64,000 nucleotides of DNA from NCBI GenBank assembly GCA_947561715.1, contig OX387197.1, forward strand, positions 15,187,001-15,251,000, read 5' to 3'. The DNA comes from Ascidia mentula (taxonomy: Eukaryota; Chordata; Ascidiacea; Phlebobranchia; Ascidiidae). The notes beneath the pieces were generated by a model. The model searched no databases, was not told the origin of the DNA, and was given only the letters and a program-made list of their open reading frames with translations. How positions within the stretch are numbered: the first letter of the stretch is position 1; each line of letters opens with the position of its first letter. The position numbers were made by a program, and so were the translations under genes. Positions 55,532 through 63,854 of this stretch are shown one piece after another.

Positions 55532-55562
55532 TATTTTATTCGGGGCACATCCTGTCCCCACG
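55532..55562 (-). other. 3' terminal hairpin and tail of E12
   Basis: Minus strand: GGGGACAGGATGTGCCCC can fold (GGGG/CCCC, CA/TG, one bulged A), followed by GAATAAAATA. Equivalent hairpins with other sequences end E2, E4, E7 and E8. It may be the RT recognition site. Confidence 0.6.
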
Positions 55563-55674
55563 AATATCACATCAAAGTTGAACAAGGTAAAAGGAGAACG
55601 CAACGAATAAAAGAATGGGTTTGACAATACACAGCGAAAAACAGAAAACGCAAAACACATAAAAATAATCGCAT

Positions 55675-56180
55675 GGGGAGCTATTGACCCCTAGTGGTTG
55701 GTTTAGTGTAGTGTAACTGACCACGTGTTGGCGCAGCTCAATGGCGGGCGAAGGCAATAGTCATGAATGGCAACAGAAAGGAAAAGGAGCGTATCGGACT
55801 CTGTACCGACCCCTAGTGGTTAGTCTGGCGTGGTGTTACTGACCACGTGTATGCGCAATTTAATGGCGAGCGACAAGGGTGAACACGGATAATAACGCAA
55901 AAGGGAAAAAAGGGCAACGGGAATCCGTATCGACCCCTAGTGCTTAGTTTCTGATGTGGCTTAAGACCACTCGCGGCGTAATTAACTGACGAGCGTGTAA
56001 TAACGAGTGCGAGTACAGAAATAAAGGCACAATGGCGCACGCTTCCCAAAGTAGGTAGCGTCATCTAGTGGTAATTTTCTGGATATTTTCTAGTCCACGA
56101 GTGGGCGATAATGTACGAAGGGAAAAGACGCTAAATCGCGTGGCCAAGTTTAAAAATTTATGTTCCGCGAGTGGGCGCTT
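55675..56180. repeat. About 123-bp repeats in the E12 3' UTR
   Basis: Four imperfect units start near 55687, 55810, 55932 and 56055, sharing CCCTAGTGGTTGGT, GACCACGTGT and AATGGCGAGCG. Confidence 0.75.
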
Positions 56181-59100
56181 TTATGGGGTGTCGGTATGCG
56201 TGATGTTGAGCGTGTTTACGACATCGGCCAGGATTTCCTCGAGAAAGGGGTTGTCCCTATTTCGCTGGACAGCGAGTCTTAAGCGAAAGGAGGATTTGCA
56301 GGATGTTACTAAGTGGCTGGGTATGTCGTTGATGGGGCGTGTGTCGTGTTTAATTCTGTTGCGTGTTTTCCAGATAGTGTGTGTTAGTGCGGTGTTTAAC
56401 AGTGCTCCTAATGTTTTTGTGTAGGGTGTTGTGTTGTGAAGTTGTGGAAATGTGATGTGTAAAGGGGTGTCGAAAGGACAGGTGTTTAGGTCAGATAAAG
56501 TTCGAAAGATGCCGCGAACTAAGGTGAGCAGAGGTTGAATGGAAGGACAGTTGTGGAATAGGTGAGTAAAAGTTTCAAAGGGGAATTTGCACAGGTAGCA
56601 GTGGGGTTGTTGATCCAAAGGAAGGTACGATTTTTGACAGTTTAACGGAAGAATTTTATGTGTTAGCCGAAAATTAAAGGTTTTGAGATAGTTTGGAAAG
56701 ATTGGGTGGTGAATTTGGTGCCAGTCGTTAAAGGGATGTGGTGTGTTGGTTTCGTCGATGATCCGGAGATAGAGGGGTTTGAGTTTTTTGGTCATGAGCT
56801 CAGTTTCGGTGAGTTTGAAAGATTTGAGAAGATTGAGAATATGAAGATAGTGCGGAGAAGGTGTTGAAGCGTGTGGAAGAAAGTTTCTAGAACGAAGGTC
56901 AAAAAGTTTGCTAAGGGGAAGTCCAATGTTGTATTCTATAAAGGAAAGTTGTGGAGAGGTTGGGGATTCCAAAAGGCGGTGATTGTAATATTGCTTTATA
57001 GGAGAGAGAAGTGATAGGTCAGCGTAGAGGGGAATGTTTGCCGCGCCGTAACCGCCATGGTCACGACGGGCTGCCAGGATGTTGATTGGCAATGTTGGGT
57101 TGTTTGGGCCGACGACGAACTTTACCACAATGCCGTCGATCCGTTCTCGTTGCTGGGGAGATAAAGGGTAAGTTTTACCAAGGTAAGAAATTTGGGGCAG
57201 AAGTAAAGTTTTTGAGAGGATGCATTTAGAATCAAAGGTAAGAAACGGGTTGCTGATAGATTTGGCGCGGGATTGCAAAGAGGTAATTGTTTTGTGCCAT
57301 GTCGCGGTAATGTCTGATGGTGCGCCTATCGGGGTGTTTAACGGAGTTATCGATTTAGGGTTCCACTTTATATTACACAAGGTCGGGTCGTCCATGGGAG
57401 GTCGAAGGATGGCAATCGCTTCGGTTTTGGTGGGGTTTAGTTTTAATCCAGAAAATTTACCAAAATAATCAATGAGGCCGAGGGCTTTGGTGAGGGAATG
57501 CCGATGCGCCACCACTAGGGTGACGTCATCAGCGTAAGCGATTGCCTTGGGTGTGTTGCGGCATGGCACTGGGGTTGAGTCGATAGAAGAATTATTTTGA
57601 AGGGCAACGAGGAGCGGATCTAGGGCAATCAGGAAGAGGTTCAGACTAAGGGGGTCACCTTGTCTGACTCCTCTCCTGATGGGAAAGTCCCTTGTGGCAA
57701 ATCCGTTTATGAAGGCCCGGGAGTTGGCGCTAGAGTGAAGTGCAGAAAGGTAATTAGTAAAGCAAGTGGGAAAGCGTTTAAGAGTTAACTGGAGGAGTAG
57801 CCAAGAAAATGAAACAGAATCGAAGGCTTTTTGAAAATCGAGGGAAATGAAGTAAGTGTCCGAATTGATGGAGGAAGCGTGATGGTGGAGATCGCGTAGG
57901 AGAGAAGTTGCGTCGGTGGTGGAAGAGCCGGGGGTAGCGAATTGATTTGAAGAAAGAATTTCGGGTATGAAGGGTTTGAGTCTGAGATTTAGAAGTTTGT
58001 GAAGAATTTTAAGGTCCGTATTTAGAAGAGAGATTGGCCGGTAATTAGTTAGAAGAGTGGGGTCATTTTTTTTGAAGAGAAGGGTAAGATGTCCAAGGTT
58101 GTATTCTGAAGGGGTGTAGGAATTGAAATATGAAAAGTTAAGAGCTTGGGTGAGGTCGGCCCCGATGAGGTCCCAGTACAGCGAGTAAAACTCGCTGCTG
58201 AGACCGTCGGGACCGGGGGTTTTGCCGGAGGGAAAGAGGGAAAGAGTTTTTCTAATTTCGTGTTGCGTGATGGGATTTGATAAGGTTTCAGTGTGTTGGT
58301 CCGGAATTAATTTAAGGGGAATTTTAGCGAATAAATTAGAGGGGTCAGGTATTGGAAGGTTTTGATTAGAGTATAGAGTTTCGAAGAATTGCCGAGTGTG
58401 AGAAAGAAGTTCCTTGGGGGTAGAGAGAGGGAGGCCGTGGTCGTCTTGTAGTTCGAAGATGGGATTGTGAATTCGTGAGGGTAGTAATTCGGAGTAGAGT
58501 AATTTATCGGTAATGTTTTTAAAATGGGAGTCGGAGGAAAGAGATTTTAGAATAGAGTCACGGGATTTAGAAAGGTAGAGAGAATTTAGGGATTTTTTAA
58601 TAGATTGAAAGGAGCGAAAGTTTTCAGAAGAGGGATTGTCGTTGAGAATTTGGCGGGCGGTGTCGAGTTGTTGATGTAGGGTGTAGGTTTCTTCTCGGGA
58701 TTGTTTAGCCAAACGTTTCGAATGTGTTTTTATCAGGGATTGAAATTTAAATTTAAGTGTCAGCCAGAAATCCATGGGGTTAGAGTGTAAAGGAGCGAGA
58801 GTTTGCCAAAGAGGATAGAAGCGATGAAAGTCGAGACGGAAAAGAGGGTCGTTGAGAGTTTTCGTATTATTTTTCCATGTGCCACGGCCTCTGGGTGGAG
58901 AAGAGATAAGGTTAAGAAAGACCGAAACTGAGTCATGGTCCGAAAAGGGGCAAGGAGTAAAAAGATGATTGTTGGGAGATAATGAAGAGGAAAGGTAAAT
59001 ACGGTCTATTCTAGATTGAGAATTTGGGGCGCGGCGGGAAAATTGACGGAGATTTGGGTTTAAAAGCCGAAAGGAATCCTGTAAATTGAAAGTGGTTAGT

Positions 59101-59630
59101 AATTTTATGAGGTTATAGCTGGGTTGTCGATTGGGTAGTGATGGGTGTCTGTCTAAGGTAGGGTCGGTTACGCAATTAAAATCACCAGTAAAAACAATTG
59201 GGTGGGTAGAAGAGATATAGGGGTAGAGAGAGTCGAAGAATTTGTTATTGAATATGTAATTTTTTGTGCCGGAGGGTGCGTATATATTAACTAAGTGAAA
59301 GGTATGGGTCAGGGTTGATATATCGGCCGCAATAATGCGACCGTCAGAGTCAGAAGTTGAATTAAGAATTCGGAGGCTGGAGGAGTTTAGAAGAACTGCG
59401 ACACCCCCGTAGGCAGAGCCTTTTAGAGGTGCCGAGTTTAAGAGGATGGGGCCGTGGGTCCATTCGGACTTCCACAGGGATTCGGTATGGGGGGTAGAGT
59501 GAGTTTCTTGGAGACAAAAAAGGTCAAATTTCAAAGAGGAAAGGTACCGAAATAGGGCTCTTCTCTTGGAGGCTTGACCGATGCCGTTGACGTTCAGTGT
59601 ACATATGGACAGATAACTTGTCGGCGCCAT
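56181..59630 (-). CDS. LINE ORF2 protein of E12 (endonuclease-reverse transcriptase)
   Basis: A 1,149-residue protein from the ATG at 59630 (MAPTSYLSICTLNVNG), chosen because E7 starts at the same place; an in-frame ATG lies six codons upstream. The APE endonuclease occupies residues 1-240: N14, E42 in LQETHS, D150/N152 in TGDFNC, D209 in SRIDRIY and the terminal SDHD near 230. RT follows: NYRPISLLNTD (529-539), LDFQKAFD (597-604), RRGVRQGDPLSLNLF (652-666) and AYADDV (698-703). A C-X2-C-X8-H-X4-C motif (C1011, C1014, H1023, C1028) matches the L1-type C-terminus. The enzyme would nick the SL gene and copy element RNA in place. No stop or frame change is seen. Confidence 0.93.
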   Translation of the reverse strand: MAPTSYLSICTLNVNGIGQASKRRALFRYLSSLKFDLFCLQETHSTPHTESLWKSEWTHGPILLNSAPLKGSAYGGVAVLLNSSSLRILNSTSDSDGRIIAADISTLTHTFHLVNIYAPSGTKNYIFNNKFFDSLYPYISSTHPIVFTGDFNCVTDPTLDRHPSLPNRQPSYNLIKLLTTFNLQDSFRLLNPNLRQFSRRAPNSQSRIDRIYLSSSLSPNNHLFTPCPFSDHDSVSVFLNLISSPPRGRGTWKNNTKTLNDPLFRLDFHRFYPLWQTLAPLHSNPMDFWLTLKFKFQSLIKTHSKRLAKQSREETYTLHQQLDTARQILNDNPSSENFRSFQSIKKSLNSLYLSKSRDSILKSLSSDSHFKNITDKLLYSELLPSRIHNPIFELQDDHGLPLSTPKELLSHTRQFFETLYSNQNLPIPDPSNLFAKIPLKLIPDQHTETLSNPITQHEIRKTLSLFPSGKTPGPDGLSSEFYSLYWDLIGADLTQALNFSYFNSYTPSEYNLGHLTLLFKKNDPTLLTNYRPISLLNTDLKILHKLLNLRLKPFIPEILSSNQFATPGSSTTDATSLLRDLHHHASSINSDTYFISLDFQKAFDSVSFSWLLLQLTLKRFPTCFTNYLSALHSSANSRAFINGFATRDFPIRRGVRQGDPLSLNLFLIALDPLLVALQNNSSIDSTPVPCRNTPKAIAYADDVTLVVAHRHSLTKALGLIDYFGKFSGLKLNPTKTEAIAILRPPMDDPTLCNIKWNPKSITPLNTPIGAPSDITATWHKTITSLQSRAKSISNPFLTFDSKCILSKTLLLPQISYLGKTYPLSPQQRERIDGIVVKFVVGPNNPTLPINILAARRDHGGYGAANIPLYADLSLLSPIKQYYNHRLLESPTSPQLSFIEYNIGLPLSKLFDLRSRNFLPHASTPSPHYLHILNLLKSFKLTETELMTKKLKPLYLRIIDETNTPHPFNDWHQIHHPIFPNYLKTFNFRLTHKILPLNCQKSYLPLDQQPHCYLCKFPFETFTHLFHNCPSIQPLLTLVRGIFRTLSDLNTCPFDTPLHITFPQLHNTTPYTKTLGALLNTALTHTIWKTRNRIKHDTRPINDIPSHLVTSCKSSFRLRLAVQRNRDNPFLEEILADVVNTLNITHTDTP

Positions 59631-59721
59631 CATATACATAAAAAACAAAACATTGTGTTAAAGCAAATACAAAAAGTAAACGACCAAAAAAAATTTTGTT
59701 GCGTATCAATATGTGCGGTTT

Positions 59722-61407
59722 TTACAGTGTCGATGCATTAAAATCAGTGGGCAGCACGGTTCCGCATGAGCACCGTGCCACCTCTCCATGTTTAAGGTCG
59801 CGGAGAGATCCGCAGCTGCACGCAATTAATAGCCTGCGGCATGTTTTGTTGGTACAACGCGATGGGTTATAATAGTTTTTATCTGGAGCCCAGTTTCCGC
59901 AAGTACATTTGACATGGATGTCACCACAGAGGCATGTCATATTATTATACTTATTGTTTAGGGCGGAGCGGCAACATTTTGTACGCATTGTTTTCGGTGA
60001 CGTACCGCTTTTATGGCGTTTTATCACCTGGGTAAAGCCTTCCTCATCGGTTGTCGACGATTCCTTTCGATGCTTCGGCGTTGACGTCGCTGACGGGTTG
60101 GCGAACAGCTGGGCCAACGCGGAGTGTTGGGTGTGTTCGGGTGACGCAGGTTTGGTTGTGTTATCCACCGCGCCCTCGTGCGGCTTCTCGTTTGTGTTGG
60201 TGTTGTCGCCTGGTGAGACGGTTTGTTGCACGCACGTTGATGTGACGTCAGACGTCAACATGGGTATCTCGTCAGTTGTTACTGCGCCCGCGTCAGCTGT
60301 TGTTGCTCCCGCGTCGGCTGTTGTTGTTCCCACGTCATCGTCAGCTGTTGTTGCGCCCGCGTCAGCTGATGTTGTTGCTCCCGCGTCAGCTGTTGTTGTT
60401 GCGTGGGCGTTATCGCACGCCTCTAGCACCGTGCGGGGATCGTTGCGTTGCATCTCCTCGCTCGTTGCGGCAACCGACCCAGCGTCGGTTGCTTCTGGAG
60501 TCTTGCGGTGTTCGCCGCGCTGGTTCTTATCAGTAGTTGTAACAACCGACCCAGCGTCGGTTGCTTCTGCAGTCTTGCGGTGTTCGCCGCACTGCTCTTT
60601 ATCTCTCGTTGTAGCACCTGACACAACGTCGGGTGCTTCTGACGTCTTGCGGAGTTCACCGCACTGCTCTTTATTGGCTGTTGTAGCCACCGACCCGGCG
60701 TCGATGGCTTCTGACGTCTTCTCTATCTCTACGCTTTGCGCCTTATCGGCCTTGCTTCTCGCTGCTTCGCGTTTCGCAGCTGCAGCTGCTTGCTTTTCGG
60801 AAACTTCCTTACGAAAGCTTGGGCAGTCAACCTTGACATGTCCCATTTCGTGACAAAAATCACAACGTTTTGGCTGCCCGGGGTAGTCAACCTCAATTTG
60901 GTTGTTCGATAGGCGCAAGCGCTCTGGTATCGGATTCAATTTCAGTACCGACGCCTTCATATACATAACACGTCGGCCTCCGTAAACGTTATAATCATCA
61001 AACATCTTCCACCCGCGATAGACAGGGGCGTACTTTTTAAAGTAATCCATTAGGGCTGGCATTTTTATGGTTGGTGGAACTTTGTTCAGGAAAACCCTTA
61101 TTTCATCGTCGCAGCGAGCTGTAGCGAACACTGCTTTTTGGCTGTTTCGTAATGCGGCAGCCAAGTTGCGCGCCTTTTCCATTGTTGGAGTAAAGAATTT
61201 AACCCGTCCATTGGGGTAATTAAACAGCCCAGTTAGAGATAGTCGAACACTGACTTTCTCCTTCTTCAGAAGCGCATAAATTTCGGCGCGTTTGAGCCCG
61301 GGGTTAAAGCGAGCGTCAACTTCTAGGTTTTCGTCCGTCTTGAACGGATCCTCTGGCACAGATTGGGCCGGCACACTTGGCCCAGCTACAACACTGGCAT
61401 AGCTCAT
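59722..61407 (-). CDS. LINE ORF1 protein of E12
   Basis: 561 residues from ATG 61407 (MSYASVVAGPSVPAQSVPED); an upstream in-frame ATG at 61464 lies in the conserved UTR. Residues 30-175 form an RRM-like region (DARFNPGLKRAEIYALLKKE, then YGGRRVMYMKASVLKLNPIP). The CCHC knuckle is C182, C185, H190, C195. A linker then repeats a 23-24-residue unit four times (KTSEATDAGSVATT..KEQCGEHR), followed by an Asp/Ala/Thr run (ADAGATT). The tail (about 480-561) holds some 14 cysteines: CCRSALNNKYNNMTCLCGD, KCTCGNW, RCTNKTCRRLLIACSCG and RCSCGTVLPTDFN. Likely an RNA-binding chaperone of the element particle. The acidic repeats vary in number between copies. Confidence 0.92.
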   Translation of the reverse strand: MSYASVVAGPSVPAQSVPEDPFKTDENLEVDARFNPGLKRAEIYALLKKEKVSVRLSLTGLFNYPNGRVKFFTPTMEKARNLAAALRNSQKAVFATARCDDEIRVFLNKVPPTIKMPALMDYFKKYAPVYRGWKMFDDYNVYGGRRVMYMKASVLKLNPIPERLRLSNNQIEVDYPGQPKRCDFCHEMGHVKVDCPSFRKEVSEKQAAAAAKREAARSKADKAQSVEIEKTSEAIDAGSVATTANKEQCGELRKTSEAPDVVSGATTRDKEQCGEHRKTAEATDAGSVVTTTDKNQRGEHRKTPEATDAGSVAATSEEMQRNDPRTVLEACDNAHATTTADAGATTSADAGATTADDDVGTTTADAGATTADAGAVTTDEIPMLTSDVTSTCVQQTVSPGDNTNTNEKPHEGAVDNTTKPASPEHTQHSALAQLFANPSATSTPKHRKESSTTDEEGFTQVIKRHKSGTSPKTMRTKCCRSALNNKYNNMTCLCGDIHVKCTCGNWAPDKNYYNPSRCTNKTCRRLLIACSCGSLRDLKHGEVARCSCGTVLPTDFNASTL

Positions 61408-61447
61408 TCTGGCACAAAATTGTGTGTTCAAAAAACAGACACACACT
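61408..61447 (-). promoter_or_regulatory. Splice-acceptor-like sequence before ORF1 start
   Basis: The minus strand reads CTGTTTTTTGAACACACAAT, TTTGTGCCAG and then A-ATG: a pyrimidine stretch and CAG one base before the ORF1 ATG. E2 has TCTGTACCAG-AC-ATG in the same place. It could accept trans-splicing of the SL; E7 and E6 are less convincing. Confidence 0.3.
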
Positions 61448-61520
61448 GGTCGCTGGCAGATCACCTCTCCTACCTAAGGCAGCAGCCCTGAAAAGGGCCG
61501 GGCTAACTAACACAGCGACC
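61448..61520 (-). other. 5' UTR paired RNA element of E12
   Basis: GGTCGCTG (61520-61513) pairs with CAGCGACC (61455-61448) around a GCCC-TTTTCA-GGGC hairpin (61498-61485), 41 bases upstream of the ORF1 ATG. Confidence 0.65.
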
Positions 61521-61669
61521 GCAAGCCTCCTCAAGAATATCATAAACAAACAGGCAAATTGAGACTGAAAGCGGTTCCAAATAAATGTAAAGACTTCCAA
61601 AACTCTCCTCACGCAATTTGATTATTATGAAAAATGGCTAGGCTTGTAAATCGATAGAGTAACTCAGGT

Positions 61670-61694
61670 GTGATGCTTACTTTTCAAATAGAAT
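61670..61694 (-). pseudogene. SL-B gene, leader half split by E12
   Basis: ATTCTATTTGAA-AA-GTAAGCATCAC directly precedes the 5' end of E12. Two bases are missing around the exon-intron joint compared with intact SL-B. Confidence 0.88.
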
Positions 61695-62086
61695 GCCGGT
61701 CCGTGGCAGGGGCACAGCTTGGGCTTGTGGGTAATTTTGCCGGTTGCCCCATCGCAGGCACTCGGACTGGCGACTTTGAACACTGAGTGCCGCGGTTGCA
61801 ACCCCCATTTGCGTGGACAAGGAACTGTCCTGGACAGCAACATGGCCTACTGAGCACAGCACGCGTGCTCTATGACGTAGACAATTTATATTGTGACAGA
61901 GGTCTACACGCTAGGACTTTCCCGCCTCTGCAACTGACTTCCACAGAAATACCGACGTGTGGCTTGAAGTACGCAGCAGGAGGGATCCTGCTGGACGGTG
62001 CGACACGGCCTACGATGAGCGCGAATCGGCGGCCGCACGCGTCGGGGCAGCAACAGCAGGGGGCGCTCGCAAACGATTGAGTGGAA

Positions 62087-62132
62087 AAAGTGGCCCGAGC
62101 AGGGCGCGATGCTTACCTTATTCAAACAGAAT
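62087..62132 (-). ncRNA. SL RNA gene, SL-A type (6)
   Basis: Leader ATTCTGTTTGAATAAG at 62117-62132; first complete gene right of E12. Confidence 0.8.
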
Positions 62133-62368
62133 GGGGGTCCGGGGCGAAGGGGCAGGTTGGGCTTGTGGCTACTTTCGGTGCTTGCGCCGTCGCGGGCACT
62201 CGGAACGGCGATTTTCAACACCGAGTGCAGCGGGTGTAATTACCACGGCGGGCGGCATCGACAAAAACGGTATGCCTGCCCCTGGACAGTAATGAGGCAT
62301 AATGAGCGCGAGTCGGCACCGACGCAGCAACGGCAGCAGGGGGTCTCTCGCAAAACGATTAAGTCAAA

Positions 62369-62414
62369 AAAGTAGCCCAAGCAGGGCGTGATGCTTACCT
62401 TATTCAAATAGAAT
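62369..62414 (-). ncRNA. SL RNA gene, SL-B type (5)
   Basis: Canonical leader at 62399-62414. Confidence 0.92.
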
Positions 62415-62806
62415 GCCGGTCCGTGGCAGGGGCACAGCTTGGGCTTGTGGGTAATTTTGCCGGTTGCCCCATCGCAGGCACTCGGACTGGCGACTTTGAA
62501 CACTGAGTGCCGCGGTTGCAACCCCCATTTGCGTGGACAAGGAACTGTCCTGGACAGCAACATGGCCTACTGAGCACAGCACGCGTGCTCTATGACGTAG
62601 ACAATTTATATTGTGACAGAGGTCTACACGCTAGGACTTTCCCGCCTCTGCAACTGACTTCCACAGAAATACCGACGTGTGGCTTGAAGTACGCAGCAGG
62701 AGGGATCCTGCTGGACGGTGCGACACGGCCTACGATGAGCGCGAATCGGCGGCCGCACGCGTCGGGGCAGCAACAGCAGGGGGCGCTCGCAAACGATTGA
62801 GTGGAA

Positions 62807-62852
62807 AAAGTGGCCCGAGCAGGGCGCGATGCTTACCTTATTCAAACAGAAT
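62807..62852 (-). ncRNA. SL RNA gene, SL-A type (7)
   Basis: Leader at 62837-62852, as SL-A copy 1. Confidence 0.8.
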
Positions 62853-63088
62853 GGGGGTCCGGGGCGAAGGGGCAGGTTGGGCTTGTGGCTACTTTCGGTG
62901 CTTGCGCCGTCGCGGGCACTCGGAACGGCGATTTTCAACACCGAGTGCAGCGGGTGTAATTACCACGGCGGGCGGCATCGACAAAAACGGTATGCCTGCC
63001 CCTGGACAGTAATGAGGCATAATGAGCGCGAGTCGGCACCGACGCAGCAACGGCAGCAGGGGGTCTCTCGCAAAACGATTAAGTCAAA

Positions 63089-63134
63089 AAAGTAGCCCAA
63101 GCAGGGCGTGATGCTTACCTTATTCAAATAGAAT
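63089..63134 (-). ncRNA. SL RNA gene, SL-B type (6)
   Basis: Leader at 63119-63134, as SL-B copy 1. Confidence 0.92.
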
Positions 63135-63526
63135 GCCGGTCCGTGGCAGGGGCACAGCTTGGGCTTGTGGGTAATTTTGCCGGTTGCCCCATCGCAGGCA
63201 CTCGGACTGGCGACTTTGAACACTGAGTGCCGCGGTTGCAACCCCCATTTGCGTGGACAAGGAACTGTCCTGGACAGCAACATGGCCTACTGAGCACAGC
63301 ACGCGTGCTCTATGACGTAGACAATTTATATTGTGACAGAGGTCTACACGCTAGGACTTTCCCGCCTCTGCAACTGACTTCCACAGAAATACCGACGTGT
63401 GGCTTGAAGTACGCAGCAGGAGGGATCCTGCTGGACGGTGCGACACGGCCTACGATGAGCGCGAATCGGCGGCCGCACGCGTCGGGGCAGCAACAGCAGG
63501 GGGCGCTCGCAAACGATTGAGTGGAA

Positions 63527-63572
63527 AAAGTGGCCCGAGCAGGGCGCGATGCTTACCTTATTCAAACAGAAT
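63527..63572 (-). ncRNA. SL RNA gene, SL-A type (8)
   Basis: Leader at 63557-63572, as SL-A copy 1. Confidence 0.8.
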
Positions 63573-63808
63573 GGGGGTCCGGGGCGAAGGGGCAGGTTGG
63601 GCTTGTGGCTACTTTCGGTGCTTGCGCCGTCGCGGGCACTCGGAACGGCGATTTTCAACACCGAGTGCAGCGGGTGTAATTACCACGGCGGGCGGCATCG
63701 ACAAAAACGGTATGCCTGCCCCTGGACAGTAATGAGGCATAATGAGCGCGAGTCGGCACCGACGCAGCAACGGCAGCAGGGGGTCTCTCGCAAAACGATT
63801 AAGTCAAA

Positions 63809-63854
63809 AAAGTAGCCCAAGCAGGGCGTGATGCTTACCTTATTCAAATAGAAT
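63809..63854 (-). ncRNA. SL RNA gene, SL-B type (7)
   Basis: Leader at 63839-63854; last gene in the window. Confidence 0.92.

Larger units (their letters stand above)
55527..61669 (-). mobile_element. Full-length SL-gene-specific LINE, copy E12
   Basis: A 6.1-kb element with 5' UTR (61669-61408), ORF1, a 91-base gap, ORF2 and a repeat-bearing 3' UTR ending in a GGGGACA/TGCCCC hairpin, CCGAATAAAATA and a five-base filler. It lies in one SL-B gene in sense orientation, between GTAAGCATCAC and TGGGCTAC, with an eight-base target deletion. The bordering 720-bp arrays look identical on both sides, and both ORFs are open, so it is a young insertion. Endonuclease, RT and C-terminal CCHC place it in the L1/Tx1 group, where several target-specific lineages are known. 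The other SL-associated copies (E3, E4, E6, E7) share its ends. Confidence 0.92.

Noticed and set aside
61448-61520. HDV-like ribozyme in the LINE 5' UTR
   Set aside because: The pairing is nested with no visible double pseudoknot or catalytic C segment, and it lies about 150 bases inside the element, not at its 5' end.
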